The notes beneath the pieces were generated by a model. The model saw nothing but the letters and a program-made list of their open reading frames with translations, searched no databases and was not told where the DNA came from. From Candidatus Desulfofervidus auxilii (GTDB taxonomy: Bacteria; Desulfobacterota; Desulfofervidia; Desulfofervidales; Desulfofervidaceae): DNA of 64,000 nucleotides. The stretch covers positions 2,468,656 to 2,532,655 of the forward strand of contig NZ_CP013015.1 of NCBI RefSeq assembly GCF_001577525.1. The letters run 5' to 3'. Each line of letters opens with the position of its first letter. Position 1 is the stretch's first letter. Both the position numbers and the translations under genes were made by a program. Positions 42,175 to 51,362 of the stretch are shown piece after piece.

Positions 42175-44505
42175 ATGGACCCCAAAACTTTACAGGATTT
42201 GGGTTTTTTCCAGATACTTGAATGTATTTCTACCTATACCCATTCTGCCCCTGGAAGGGCTGTGATAGGTTCCTTAAGACCTATTGTGGATATGGATATA
42301 CTTAAACAGAGGCTTGAATGTGTGAGAGAAATTAAGGGCTTGCTCTGGGATAAAAATTTGCCCCGTCCTAGCATTCCGGATATTTCTTTTATATTACCAA
42401 AAACTAAAGTGGAAAATGATTTCCTTTCCCCTGCAGAAATCCTTTTGGTAGCTGAGCATTTAAGCATGGTAAATAAAATTTATAGTTATTGGCAACAAAA
42501 GGAAAAGGAGTGTCCTAAAATAAATACTCTTATTAGTCAACTTCACTTATTGCCAGAGGTTTTACATCAAATAAAAAAGACCATTGATGTTCAAGGAGAG
42601 ATAATAGATACTGCCAGTATTACCTTAAAGAAAATAAGGAAGAGCATTCAAAGATTAAAAACAAAGATAAAAAATCTCCTCCATGAGCTTTTGAATACAG
42701 CCCAATACAGTTCATATTGGCAAGAAAAAATCATTTCCGTGCATAATAATCGTTATCTAGTCTCTGTTAAAAGCAAATATCAATCTTTTATCAAGGCCAT
42801 TGTGCATGATTATTCTCGCAGTAAGGCTACTTGTTTTGTAGAGCCATTGGAGATATTACCGTTGAATAATCAGTTGCAACTTCTTATAGAAGAAGAACAA
42901 GAAGAGAAAAAAAGAATTTTGTTGGAACTTACACACACTATTGGTCATCATTGTGAAAGTCTTTTGCAAAACCAAAAATTGATAGCCTTATTGGATACTT
43001 ATATGGCTATTGCTCAGTATGCTTTAGAATTTGACGGTGCGTTTCCTAGATTTACTGATAAAATTTATTTTAAAAAGGCTTATCATCCTATCCTTCTTTG
43101 GAAAGAAAGAAAAGAAAGGCAGGGTAGGGCAGTTCCTGTTGATTTAAAACTTTCTCCTCCTGCTAAAGTCTTAATTATTTCTGGTCCAAATGCTGGAGGA
43201 AAAACCATGGCTTTAAAAACCATGGGTATCTTGGTTTTGATGTTGCAAACAGGGATCCCTGTGCCTACTGAGGAAGCTTCTTTACCTATTTTTAACAAAA
43301 TTTTTAGTGATATAGGGGATGACAAGGCGTTAGAATATCAGATGAGCACCTTTTCAGCCCATTTAAAGCGCCTCCAAGAGATTTTAAATGCCATACAAGA
43401 CCATACCTTAATATTGATTGATGAAATAGGAAGAGGAACAAATCCTAGTGAAGGTAGTGCCTTGGCTATGTCCTTTTTGGATACCTTCAAGGCAAAGAAG
43501 GCATGGACTATAGTAACTACCCATTATGAAGGATTAAAGGCCTATGCCCTTCAGAAGAAGGATGCCCTAAATGTGGCTGTAGGTATTGAGTCTAAAACCC
43601 TAAGGCCTACTTATCAGTTATTATATAACACTATGGGCATGAGCTGTGCTTTAAAAATAGCAGAGAGAATGGGAATAGAAAAAGAGATTTTAGAAAAGGC
43701 TCAAGGGTATTTAAGGGAATGGGATGGGAATATATATTTTTCACTCCAAGAAATATTAAAAAGTAAAGAGGAATTGATGACCAGAAAGGAGTATCTTTTA
43801 AAACTTCTTTCTGGCCTTGTGGCATTGAAAGAGAAAGAGAAGAGGTTGCTTAAGGAAATAGAAGAAAAGAAGTGGGAAATTTATCTTAAAAAAGAAAAAA
43901 ATATTAATTCCCTATTGCAAGAGGTGGAGCAAACAGTTAAAGTTATCCGTAGGCAAAAAAGGGATAAAGAAGAAGATATAAAGCTACTAGAGGCACAAAG
44001 ACAGCGTTTAATACAGGTTAAAAAAAGTTTTTTGACTTTTCCTCCATCTAGAACAGAATTAGAGCCAAAACCAAATGATTGGGTAAAGCTTTCTTATCGT
44101 TTCAATCATAAAATAGCTCAGGTAAAACGGGTAGAAGGAGAAATGGTTGAAGCAATTGTAGGGACGTTACGGTGTCAGGTGCCTAAGTATGAAATAGAAG
44201 AAATTATTGGCAAAGCTCCTCTTTTGTCCCAAGGTATAAATATACATGCTCATACTAAGCCTAAAACAGAGCTAAACTTGTTGGGTAAACGGGTAGATGA
44301 GGCCTTATGGGAAGTAGAAAAGGCTATTGACAAAGCTGCTTTATATGGTTTAAAGCAAATGCGGATTGTGCATGGTTTAGGGAGCGGACAGTTACGGGCT
44401 GCTATTCGTAAGTATTTAGAGACACATCCTCAAGTGGCAGTTTTCAAAGATGCCTTGCCTAAAGAAGGTGGTCAAGGAGTGACCATTGTGGAAATAGAAA
44501 CATGA
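42175..44505 (+). CDS. mutS2: Endonuclease MutS2
   Basis: 776 residues. It lacks the mismatch-recognition domain of MutS1. Core and lever helices come first, then the ABC ATPase with Walker A GPNAGGKT (about 340), LILIDEIGRGTNPSEG (Walker B) and TTHYEGLKAYA. A long coiled coil spans about 510-620. The C-terminal Smr nuclease domain begins LNLLGKRVDEAL and has RIVHGLGSGQLR. Family roles are suppressing recombination or rescuing collided ribosomes. It lies between cimA and dnaG. Confidence 0.95.
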   Translation: MDPKTLQDLGFFQILECISTYTHSAPGRAVIGSLRPIVDMDILKQRLECVREIKGLLWDKNLPRPSIPDISFILPKTKVENDFLSPAEILLVAEHLSMVNKIYSYWQQKEKECPKINTLISQLHLLPEVLHQIKKTIDVQGEIIDTASITLKKIRKSIQRLKTKIKNLLHELLNTAQYSSYWQEKIISVHNNRYLVSVKSKYQSFIKAIVHDYSRSKATCFVEPLEILPLNNQLQLLIEEEQEEKKRILLELTHTIGHHCESLLQNQKLIALLDTYMAIAQYALEFDGAFPRFTDKIYFKKAYHPILLWKERKERQGRAVPVDLKLSPPAKVLIISGPNAGGKTMALKTMGILVLMLQTGIPVPTEEASLPIFNKIFSDIGDDKALEYQMSTFSAHLKRLQEILNAIQDHTLILIDEIGRGTNPSEGSALAMSFLDTFKAKKAWTIVTTHYEGLKAYALQKKDALNVAVGIESKTLRPTYQLLYNTMGMSCALKIAERMGIEKEILEKAQGYLREWDGNIYFSLQEILKSKEELMTRKEYLLKLLSGLVALKEKEKRLLKEIEEKKWEIYLKKEKNINSLLQEVEQTVKVIRRQKRDKEEDIKLLEAQRQRLIQVKKSFLTFPPSRTELEPKPNDWVKLSYRFNHKIAQVKRVEGEMVEAIVGTLRCQVPKYEIEEIIGKAPLLSQGINIHAHTKPKTELNLLGKRVDEALWEVEKAIDKAALYGLKQMRIVHGLGSGQLRAAIRKYLETHPQVAVFKDALPKEGGQGVTIVEIET

Positions 44506-44525
44506 ATATTACCTAAGGGGATAAT

Positions 44526-46283
44526 ATGTCCCATATTCCTCCACAATTTATAGAAGAGGTTAAAAATGTAGCTAGTATTGTAGAAATAATAGGTGAATAT
44601 GTTTCTTTACGTAAAAGAGGTAAGAATTATGTTGGTCTATGTCCTTTTCACCAAGAAACAGCACCTTCTTTTACGGTAAGTGAAGAAAAACAGCTTTTTT
44701 ATTGTTTTGGTTGTGGGACAGGAGGCAATGTCTTTACCTTCTTGATGAAGTATAAACAGTGTAGTTTTTATGAAGCAATAGAAGAAGTAGCTCAGCATTA
44801 CGGTATTCCCTTACCCAAAGAGAAGGTTTCACCCGAAGAAGATATTTATTACAAAAAGAGAAAAAACCTCTTGACCCTCTATCAATGGGTGGCAGAGTTT
44901 TATCATCACTGTCTCCTTCAAAATCCTGAGGCTCAAAGGGCAAGAGAATACCTTTCAAAAAGGGATATTGGCAAAGATACCGTAGTTACCTACCTTTTAG
45001 GTTATGCTCCTCCCCGATGGGATGCCCTTACCAACTTTTTGCAACAAAAAGAAATAGATTTATCTTTAGCTATAGAGGGGGGGTTACTCGGTAAGTCAGA
45101 GAGTGGGAAAATCTATGATAGATTTAGAGGGCGCATTATTTTCCCCATCTTTGACCTGCGAGGTAATGTCATTGCTTTTGGGGGTAGGGTTTTGGATGAT
45201 ACCCTACCTAAGTATATCAACTCTCCTGAAACCCTGATTTATAAAAAGGGATTTAACCTTTATGGTGCCCATGTGGCTAAACAATGGTCTCAAAGGGAAG
45301 AAAAAGTATTATTAGTAGAAGGCTATTTTGATTTATTAAGTTTACACGCCTGCGGTATTAGATATGCAGTGGCGAGCTTAGGAACAGCCTTGACCACACA
45401 TCAAGCAAAAATTTTGAAAAGCTTGGCTCCTAAAGTGATTTTGGTCTATGACGCAGACGCTGCAGGTCAAAAGGCGGCTATTAGAAGTCTGTCTATTTTG
45501 CTTAAGGAAGATTTAGAAACAGATATATTATTGTTACCAGCAGGGGATGACCCTGATAGCTTTGTGCAGAGAGAAGGCAAAGAGGCAATGCTTTTACTAT
45601 TACAACAAACCCAGGGGCTTTTAGACTGGTATTTAAAAAAAGGTGAAAAAGAAACTAAAAAAGACTTAAATCAAAGGTATCAATTTATCCAAGAGGCCTT
45701 AAATATAATTTCTCTTATAAAAAATCCTTTAACTCAATCTTATTATAAAGATAAAATTTGCCAACTATTCCATATAGAACCTTCTTTATTGCTAAATTTG
45801 AATAAAAAAAGCAAATCTTCTGGAGCTATGCAAGAAACATTTAATTTAGAAGAGACCCTACCTATTTTTGAAAAAAATGTAGTCAAATTCTTACTTCATT
45901 ACCCTCAGTATATTTCTTGGTTTGACTTAGATAAATTATCCTCAGAGATTAAACATTCTGAGCTGGCTTTGCTTTTAGAAAAGATAGTAAAATCTTACCA
46001 AGAGAAGGGTAAGGTGGATGTTAAAGATTTGATGTTAGAATTAGATCCATCACTCCAAAAGTTCATAGCACGCTGGGTTTTAGAAAGAGATAAATCTGCT
46101 AATCCTGAAGAAATAGCCCATGGTCTTTTACGTCAACTCCAAGAGAGAGAGTTTAAAGGACTATTGAAAGATATAAAAGAAGCCGAAGAAAATGGAGATT
46201 GGCAGAGATTGTCTCTGCTTTTAAGACAAAAAAATAAATTTGCTTGTAATTTAAAAAAGGGTAGGGAGCCTCTTTATGAATAA
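44526..46283 (+). CDS. dnaG: DNA primase DnaG
   Basis: 585 residues. The CHC2 zinc finger (about 38-64) has CPFH ... FYCFGCG. The catalytic core includes [20 protein letters not shown], and the TOPRIM domain has [12 protein letters not shown] and [12 protein letters not shown]. The C-terminal helicase-interacting region is about 430-585. AAGGGG precedes ATG 44526. The dnaG-rpoD pair is the conserved macromolecular-synthesis arrangement, with an 8-bp overlap here. Confidence 0.97.
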   Translation: MSHIPPQFIEEVKNVASIVEIIGEYVSLRKRGKNYVGLCPFHQETAPSFTVSEEKQLFYCFGCGTGGNVFTFLMKYKQCSFYEAIEEVAQHYGIPLPKEKVSPEEDIYYKKRKNLLTLYQWVAEFYHHCLLQNPEAQRAREYLSKRDIGKDTVVTYLLGYAPPRWDALTNFLQQKEIDLSLAIEGGLLGKSESGKIYDRFRGRIIFPIFDLRGNVIAFGGRVLDDTLPKYINSPETLIYKKGFNLYGAHVAKQWSQREEKVLLVEGYFDLLSLHACGIRYAVASLGTALTTHQAKILKSLAPKVILVYDADAAGQKAAIRSLSILLKEDLETDILLLPAGDDPDSFVQREGKEAMLLLLQQTQGLLDWYLKKGEKETKKDLNQRYQFIQEALNIISLIKNPLTQSYYKDKICQLFHIEPSLLLNLNKKSKSSGAMQETFNLEETLPIFEKNVVKFLLHYPQYISWFDLDKLSSEIKHSELALLLEKIVKSYQEKGKVDVKDLMLELDPSLQKFIARWVLERDKSANPEEIAHGLLRQLQEREFKGLLKDIKEAEENGDWQRLSLLLRQKNKFACNLKKGREPLYE

Positions 46284-48054
46284 AGAAAAAGATTTATTTC
46301 AAAAGATTAAAAGCTTAATTTCTCAGGGTAAAGAAAAGGGGTATCTTACCTATGAAGAATTGAATAAAGTTTTGCCCCAAGACATGGGTTCTGAGAGTTT
46401 CCAAGATGCCCTGATGGTTTTTGATGAAATGGAGATTGACATAGTAGAGATCCCTCCACTGCCGCCAAATGGGTTATCTCAAAACCAACCTCCTGAGGAT
46501 CAAGAATTCAGATTTTTCACTGAAGAGAAAATGATGCCTGATCTTTTATCTATTGAGAGGACATCCTCCATGGATCCCGAAAGATTATACTTAAAAGAAA
46601 TGTCAGAAATTCCCTTATTAAGTAGAGAAGAAGAGATAAAAATAGCCAAGGAATGTGAAAAAGGAGAAGAGGAGGTTTTAAAGGCGTTAGCGGATTTTCC
46701 CATAGCCCTTCAACAGATTTTGAAATTAAGGGAATGGTTAAAAAGAGGAGATAAAACGATCAAGGAGGTAGTAAGGGATTTAGATGAAGATGAAGAAAGA
46801 GAGGAAGAAATAGAGAAGAAAAGACAAGAAGTGATTACCATATTAAATGAAATAGCAGCTACTGAGAAACAAAATGAAAAATTAAGGCGATTTTTAAGAA
46901 ATAATGAGCTTAATGAAGAAAAACGTTTGCATATAGAGCAAAGACTGAAATATAACAAAAAGTGCCTGTGTCTGTATTTGAGGGCCCTCAGATTAAATAG
47001 GAAACAGCTTTACAACATTGTTAATCAATTAAAACAAATTATGCATGAGATAGAAGTTTATGAGACTGAGATAGCCCAGTGCATTTTAAAGACCGGTCTA
47101 TCGAGAGAAAAATTGAAAAAACTTGTGGGATACTTAAAAAAATATCCCTATAAGAGAAAAGAAATTGCAGAGAATTTAAATGTAAGTTTGAATGAGTTGG
47201 AAATTATAGAACAGAAAGTTAAGAAATGGCAAAGAGGGTTGAGGCGGATAGGGAATGAACAGGCAGGCACTTCAATTAAGAAGTTAAGAGTAGTTTTACG
47301 ACGGATTAAGAAAGGAGAGCAAAGGATCCAAGAGGCAAGGAGAAAACTTGTAGAAGCTAATTTACGCCTAGTGGTGAGTATTGCCAAAAAATATACTAAT
47401 CGAGGTTTACATCTCTTGGATTTAATTCAAGAAGGAAATATTGGTTTAATGAAGGCAGTAGAGAAATTTGAATATCAGCGGGGTTACAAATTTAGCACTT
47501 ATGCTACCTGGTGGATTAGACAAGCCATTACTAGGGCTATTGCTGACCAAGCTAGAACAATTCGTGTTCCTGTGCATATGATTGAGACCATAAATAGATT
47601 AATTAAAGTTACTAGGTTACTAATTCAAGAAAAGGGACGTGAGCCTACTCCTGAAGAAATTGCAGAAAAGATGGAATTCCCTTTAGAAAAAGTGAACAAA
47701 ATTTTAAGAATTGCTAAAGAACCTATTTCTTTGGAAACACCAGTGGGTGAAGGTGAAGATACCTTTTTAGAAAGTTTTATTGAAGATAAAAGAACAATAC
47801 CTCCGGAAGAAGCAGTAATTAAGATGGATTTAGCCCAGCATACACGGCAAGTTCTTTCTACCTTGACTCCCAGGGAGGAGAAGGTTTTAAGAATGCGTTT
47901 TGGCATTGGAGAGAGAGCAGACCACACTTTAGAAGAAGTAGGAAGGTTTTTTGCGGTAACCAGAGAAAGGATTAGGCAGATAGAAGCAAAAGCCTTGCGC
48001 AAGATAAAACACCCTAGCCGGAGTAAATTCTTAAAAAGTTTTTTAGAGAGGTAA
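46276..48054 (+). CDS. rpoD: Housekeeping sigma factor RpoD
   Basis: 592 residues. Region 1.1 is at the N-terminus ([22 protein letters not shown] is the typical helix set). Region 1.2 starts [22 protein letters not shown] long charged non-conserved region follows. Region 2 has [27 protein letters not shown] and the -10-reading [10 protein letters not shown]. Region 4 has [22 protein letters not shown] for the -35. The -35/-10 sequences seen in this window suit it. Confidence 0.97.
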   Translation: MNKEKDLFQKIKSLISQGKEKGYLTYEELNKVLPQDMGSESFQDALMVFDEMEIDIVEIPPLPPNGLSQNQPPEDQEFRFFTEEKMMPDLLSIERTSSMDPERLYLKEMSEIPLLSREEEIKIAKECEKGEEEVLKALADFPIALQQILKLREWLKRGDKTIKEVVRDLDEDEEREEEIEKKRQEVITILNEIAATEKQNEKLRRFLRNNELNEEKRLHIEQRLKYNKKCLCLYLRALRLNRKQLYNIVNQLKQIMHEIEVYETEIAQCILKTGLSREKLKKLVGYLKKYPYKRKEIAENLNVSLNELEIIEQKVKKWQRGLRRIGNEQAGTSIKKLRVVLRRIKKGEQRIQEARRKLVEANLRLVVSIAKKYTNRGLHLLDLIQEGNIGLMKAVEKFEYQRGYKFSTYATWWIRQAITRAIADQARTIRVPVHMIETINRLIKVTRLLIQEKGREPTPEEIAEKMEFPLEKVNKILRIAKEPISLETPVGEGEDTFLESFIEDKRTIPPEEAVIKMDLAQHTRQVLSTLTPREEKVLRMRFGIGERADHTLEEVGRFFAVTRERIRQIEAKALRKIKHPSRSKFLKSFLER

Positions 48055-48055
48055 G

Positions 48056-48340
48056 ATGAAGATCACCAAAAAAGAAGTGGCGCATATTGCTGAGTTGGCA
48101 CGGCTTTCTTTTTCTGGAAAAGAAATGGAATTATTCACGGAACAGCTTAATCAGATTTTGGTTTATATGGAGAAACTAAATGAAATAGATACTAGTGAAA
48201 TAAAACCTACTTATCATGCCCTGGATTTAATAAATGTATTTCGTGATGACCAGATAGAACCTTCATTAAGCACTCAAAAGGTGTTATTCAATGCCCCCCA
48301 ATCAGATAAAGATATGGTGACTGTACCTAGGATAATTTAA
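48056..48340 (+). CDS. gatC: Aspartyl/glutamyl-tRNA amidotransferase subunit C
   Basis: 94 residues, standard length. The motifs ITKKEVAHIAELARLSF, LNQILVYMEKLNEIDT and the Asp-rich LRDD-like VFRDDQ plus APQSDKDMVTVPRII are typical. It stabilizes GatA-GatB in transamidation of Glu-tRNA-Gln or Asp-tRNA-Asn. gatA and gatB do not follow, unlike in many genomes. It begins 1 bp after the rpoD stop with AGAGAGG upstream. Confidence 0.95.
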   Translation: MKITKKEVAHIAELARLSFSGKEMELFTEQLNQILVYMEKLNEIDTSEIKPTYHALDLINVFRDDQIEPSLSTQKVLFNAPQSDKDMVTVPRII

Positions 48341-48468
48341 ACATAATAGCTTCTTCTAGATACTATATTAAATTCTTATTTTGCATAAATCACAGAATAC
48401 TTAATTTGATTATTATTCTTGAGCATCTTCTCAAATAGAAGCATAAGTAGTAAATTAAAATTACAATA

Positions 48469-49551
48469 ATGCAAAAGACAGGAATTGCCCATTTACCACT
48501 TCATGGCGGAAAAGCACCGGCCTGGTTGTTTCAACGTATGGTTAAGCTGGCGCGAGAGATTTTATATATTCTTTGCTTAGAATATGGCAGGAAAGAGGTT
48601 TTACACCGTATTTCTGACCCCTTTTGGTTTCAGGCCTTAGGTTGTGTTCTTGGTTTTGATTGGCACAGCAGTGGTATCACTACCACGGTATGTGGGGCTA
48701 TAAAGGAGGCTTTAAAGGATGTAGGTAAGGAGTTGGGGATATTTGCCGTTGGAGGGAAGGGTAAAACAGCTATTAAGACGCCTATTGAATTAGATAGGAT
48801 TGGCAATTTCTTCAGCTTAAATGTTTTCCCTTTGATTTATGCCAGTAGACTGACAGCCAAGGTAGATAATGTGGCCTTACAAGATGGGTATCAACTTTAT
48901 CATCATAGCTTGTTTTTTACTATAGAAGGTCAATGGTGTGTGGTCCAGCAAGGGATGAATCCCATGTTAAAATATGCTCGCCGCTATCACTGGTTAGGTG
49001 AAAGAGTAAAAAGTTTTGTTTGTGAACCCCACTATGCTATTTGTGCGGAAAAAAAAGAAGCGTTTGTATTAAATTTAGTGGCCAAACGAAGTGAAGCTAC
49101 GCGCCAAAATAGCGTAGTTTTATCTCAAGAAAATCCAGAAAAGATTTATAAACAATGGGAAAAAATTAGTGTGCTTAAATTACCTTCTAGGCACTATCTT
49201 TTAACAAAGGATATCAATCCTCAAAGATTGAAAAGAAACTTAATAAAGGTTTACCATGCTTCTCCAAAAGATTTTGAAACTTTATTGAGTATAAAAGGGG
49301 TAGGTCCTAAAACTATACGTGCTCTAGCCTTGATTTCAGAAATTATCTATGGAGCCAAACCTAGTTTTAAAGATCCCGCTCGTTTTGCCTTTGCTCACGG
49401 TGGAAAGGATGGACATCCTTACCCCGTAAACAGAAAAATTTATGACCAAAGTATTGAGATTTTAAAAGAAGCTGTTAATTTATCCAAGATTGGATATTCA
49501 GAAAAAATAAAGGCATTAAAAAGATTACACAATTTTTATAGGGGGATGTAA
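48469..49551 (+). CDS. DUF763 family protein
   Basis: 360 residues. The N-terminus (TGIAHLPLHGGKAPAWLFQRM) is the signature of DUF763, a family frequent in thermophilic bacteria and archaea with no firmly known function. Notable segments are FGFDWHSSGITTTVCGAIKEAL-like (LGFDWHSSGITTTV), GKGKTAIKTP and DNVALQDGYQLYHHSLFF. A helix-hairpin-helix-like part (LLSIKGVGPKTIRALALISEI, about 270-290) hints at DNA binding. No Shine-Dalgarno; TAAAAT lies 7 bases before the ATG but lacks a good -35. It abuts the TPR gene. Confidence 0.85.
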   Translation: MQKTGIAHLPLHGGKAPAWLFQRMVKLAREILYILCLEYGRKEVLHRISDPFWFQALGCVLGFDWHSSGITTTVCGAIKEALKDVGKELGIFAVGGKGKTAIKTPIELDRIGNFFSLNVFPLIYASRLTAKVDNVALQDGYQLYHHSLFFTIEGQWCVVQQGMNPMLKYARRYHWLGERVKSFVCEPHYAICAEKKEAFVLNLVAKRSEATRQNSVVLSQENPEKIYKQWEKISVLKLPSRHYLLTKDINPQRLKRNLIKVYHASPKDFETLLSIKGVGPKTIRALALISEIIYGAKPSFKDPARFAFAHGGKDGHPYPVNRKIYDQSIEILKEAVNLSKIGYSEKIKALKRLHNFYRGM

Positions 49552-50042
49552 TGAATGAATGGATTGGAAAGGGGAAAGAATATTTAGCCCAAAAAGACTA
49601 CCATAAAAGTATTGATGCCTTTTCTAAAGCGATTGAAGAAGGAGAAAATACACCAGAAGTGCATTTAAGTAGAGGAATAGCCTATTTTATGATTTCAGAT
49701 TATGAAAAGGCCAAGGCCGATTTTGATCAGGCTATTGAGTTAAATCCAGATTATTTTCGTGCCTATTATAATCGGGGATTAGTCTTCTACAGCCTCAAGG
49801 AATATTGGAGGGCCATTAGCGATTTTAATAAAGCGGTGAAACTCAATCCTAAATACACAGCGGCATATTTGGCTAGGGCTAAGGTTTATATGGCCTTAGG
49901 TAAGGAAGAAAAGGTGGATGAAAATCTAAAAATGGTCATAAGGTTAGGAGAGGCCCGGTTCCAAACTTCCTGGAATGTATATGATTCCCGGACAATAGAA
50001 GAAAAAGTTCAGGAGATCAAAGAGAGTTTGAAGAAAGATTGA
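49551..50042 (+). CDS. TPR repeat protein
   Basis: 163 residues, no signal peptide. About three and a half tetratricopeptide repeats are visible: GKEYLAQKDYHKSIDAFSKAIEEG, a second ending in QAIELNPDYFRAYYNRGLVF, and a third ending in KAVKLNPKYTAAYLARAKVYMALG. It is likely a cytoplasmic scaffold for protein contacts. It overlaps the DUF763 stop by one base, so the two are coupled, and repeats follow downstream. Confidence 0.85.
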   Translation: MNEWIGKGKEYLAQKDYHKSIDAFSKAIEEGENTPEVHLSRGIAYFMISDYEKAKADFDQAIELNPDYFRAYYNRGLVFYSLKEYWRAISDFNKAVKLNPKYTAAYLARAKVYMALGKEEKVDENLKMVIRLGEARFQTSWNVYDSRTIEEKVQEIKESLKKD

Positions 50043-50386
50043 GGAATATTTTTGAAAAACTCCTTTAACCAAAAATTTTTAGGACTTTTGCAGGAGCTTT
50101 TTTGATGTTTGTCGTTTCACCATTTAGGCGCAATGGCTCAATGCAGAATGCAAATTGAAAAATGCAAAATCGCCTTCTGTTAAATTGGAACGTTAACACG
50201 TTAGAATTGGGAATTAGGAACTGGGAATTGGGAATTTCTATTTCCTGTTTCCCGTTTCCCTTTCCTTCTTTATGCACATTTACAAAGTTGTAAGTTAGAA
50301 AGTTTGCAAGTTAGAAAGTTATGAGTTGTTTTTCAAAGACTTAAGGTATTTAATAAAGCCGTTAACACGTTTACACGTTAGAACGT
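50043..50386. other. 344-bp gene-free spacer made of repeats
   Basis: It contains the second 75-bp repeat (50128-50202), GGGAATTGGGAATT-type purine tracts, the CCTGTTTCCCGTTTCCCTTTCCTTC pyrimidine tract in part, and AAGTTAGAAAGTT/ACACGTTTACACGTTAG repeats. The 70-codon minus frame at 50065-50277 is only repeat translation. Confidence 0.7.
50128..50202 (+). repeat. 75-bp dispersed repeat, copy 2
   Basis: It matches 24936-25010 at 73 of 75 positions. Both copies are followed by pieces built from CACGTT, GAATTGGGAA and TTTCCTTCTTTATGC sequence. Confidence 0.9.
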
Positions 50387-50866
50387 TTATTGAGAAGGAG
50401 TTTTAATTATAAGGTTTTTGAAATAATCTTTGTAAAATCCTCTATCCCTGGTGAGGAATATATTAGATTGAAGCAATGCAAATGCACCAATGATAAAATC
50501 GGTTATAATATGCTGTCTATTAGAAATTTTGGTTCCACATCGTTCACAAAAAACTTCTTGAATTTTACCACAGTTGGAACACTGTAATCCTTTTTTCTTT
50601 CTTCTAAAATAAAGTTTCCACATCTCACCAGCTAAATAAAGTGCTTTTTTATTGGTAGGAATAAGTTTTACACCAGTATCTTCTAAAAAAAATTCTAGGT
50701 CTTCATATTTTTTAAATTGAGAGGAAAGCTCTGCGTAAACTACTTCGTTAATTATAATAGAACCCTTTTGAATAGCTTCATCTAATAATTGTTTGGATTT
50801 TAAACAAAATTTTGTTTTAGGAATTAGTATATCTAAAAGTATGTTAGTGTCTACTGAAGTAATCAT
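50387..50866 (-). CDS. VapC-like PIN-domain toxin with inserted four-cysteine knuckle
   Basis: 159 residues. The PIN acidic residues are Asp6 (VDTN), Glu46 (YAEL), Asp123 (ITDF) and Asp141 (TRDRGFY). Between the third and fourth secondary-structure blocks, residues 96-110 read CSNCG ... CERCG, a zinc-ribbon-like C-x2-C-x7-C-x2-C. It would be a Mg-dependent RNase toxin neutralized by the AbrB-type partner whose gene overlaps it by 4 bp upstream. Confidence 0.85.
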   Translation of the reverse strand: MITSVDTNILLDILIPKTKFCLKSKQLLDEAIQKGSIIINEVVYAELSSQFKKYEDLEFFLEDTGVKLIPTNKKALYLAGEMWKLYFRRKKKGLQCSNCGKIQEVFCERCGTKISNRQHIITDFIIGAFALLQSNIFLTRDRGFYKDYFKNLIIKTPSQ

Positions 50867-51093
50867 CTTCCTCTTAGGTTTTCTATAATTTCATCAGGAG
50901 ATTGCCCTTTTTTATCTTTTAAATATCCTATCCATTTATCAAAAGGAGATTTTTCTATACTTTTTTTAATGTAGATAAGACCATCTTTTTCCTCAAAATA
51001 GACTTCTTTCCCTGGTTCAAGGCCTATTTTTTCCCTTATTTCCTTAGGAATAGTTAACTGCCCTTTGGATGTTATTTTTGCTTTTAGTCTCAT
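50863..51093 (-). CDS. AbrB/SpoVT-type antitoxin (VapB)
   Basis: 76 residues. The N-terminal swapped-hairpin DNA-binding domain has [23 protein letters not shown] (4-26 region), the hallmark of AbrB/MazE folds. The C-terminal 35 residues ([25 protein letters not shown]) would wrap the toxin. It is the first gene of a two-gene unit with its own promoter and palindromic operators directly upstream, fitting autorepression. Confidence 0.88.
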   Translation of the reverse strand: MRLKAKITSKGQLTIPKEIREKIGLEPGKEVYFEEKDGLIYIKKSIEKSPFDKWIGYLKDKKGQSPDEIIENLRGR

Positions 51094-51096
51094 TTT

Positions 51097-51127
51097 CTTA
51101 CTCCAAAGTAAGAATTAAATTTCTTAC
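51097..51127. promoter_or_regulatory. Tandem palindromes, likely VapBC operator
   Basis: Two overlapping inverted repeats share a middle arm: CTTAC (51097-51101) with GTAAG (51108-51112), and GTAAGAA (51108-51114) with TTCTTAC (51121-51127). They cover the likely transcription start of vapB and its leader. Confidence 0.65.
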
Positions 51128-51131
51128 ATCT

Positions 51132-51159
51132 ATTTTAAATAAAATTATCTTTTTGTCAA
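51132..51159 (-). promoter_or_regulatory. vapBC promoter
   Basis: Minus strand: perfect -35 TTGACA (51154-51159), 16-bp spacer, -10 TAAAAT (51132-51137). The operator palindromes start just downstream of the -10. Confidence 0.7.
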
Positions 51160-51176
51160 GTGGAACGTTAGAATGT

Positions 51177-51295
51177 TGGAAATGGGAATTGGGAATTGGA
51201 AATTGGGAAATGGGAATTGGGAATTGGGAATTTCTATTTTCTATTTTCCGTTTCTATTTTCTTAACTGTATTTTGTAGGTTTGAACCTAATTCCA
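51177..51295 (+). repeat. GGGAATTGGGAA tract and TGTATTTTGTAGGTT repeat, copy 2
   Basis: A purine tract with repeated GGGAATTGGGAAT units (51184-51234) is followed by TTTCTATTTTCTATTTTCCG and then TAACTGTATTTTGTAGGTTT (51262-51281). The last part matches 25341-25363. It lies directly before the aminotransferase promoter. Confidence 0.8.
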
Positions 51296-51304
51296 TATTA
51301 CCTT

Positions 51305-51332
51305 TTGACAATTATTACAAAGGAGTTATAAT
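51305..51332 (+). promoter_or_regulatory. Consensus promoter of the threonine-branch operon
   Basis: TTGACA (51305-51310), 16-bp spacer, TATAAT (51327-51332), both hexamers perfect. GAAGGAGG (51351-51358) precedes ATG 51363. Confidence 0.75.
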
Positions 51333-51362
51333 CTCTATCTATTTCGGGTTGAAGGAGGATTA

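Noticed and set aside
48456-48461. Leaderless promoter for the DUF763 gene
   Set aside because: TAAAAT lies 7 bases before the ATG, but no acceptable -35 is found at 15-18 bp, so it was not listed as a promoter.
50065-50277. 70-codon minus frame with repeated IPNS-type peptide
   Set aside because: The peptide is the translation of GGGAATTGGGAATT-type repeats and the 75-bp repeat.
51177-51240. CRISPR-like array in the GGGAATTGGGAA tract
   Set aside because: Units are short, directly adjacent and without unique spacers; no cas gene is present.
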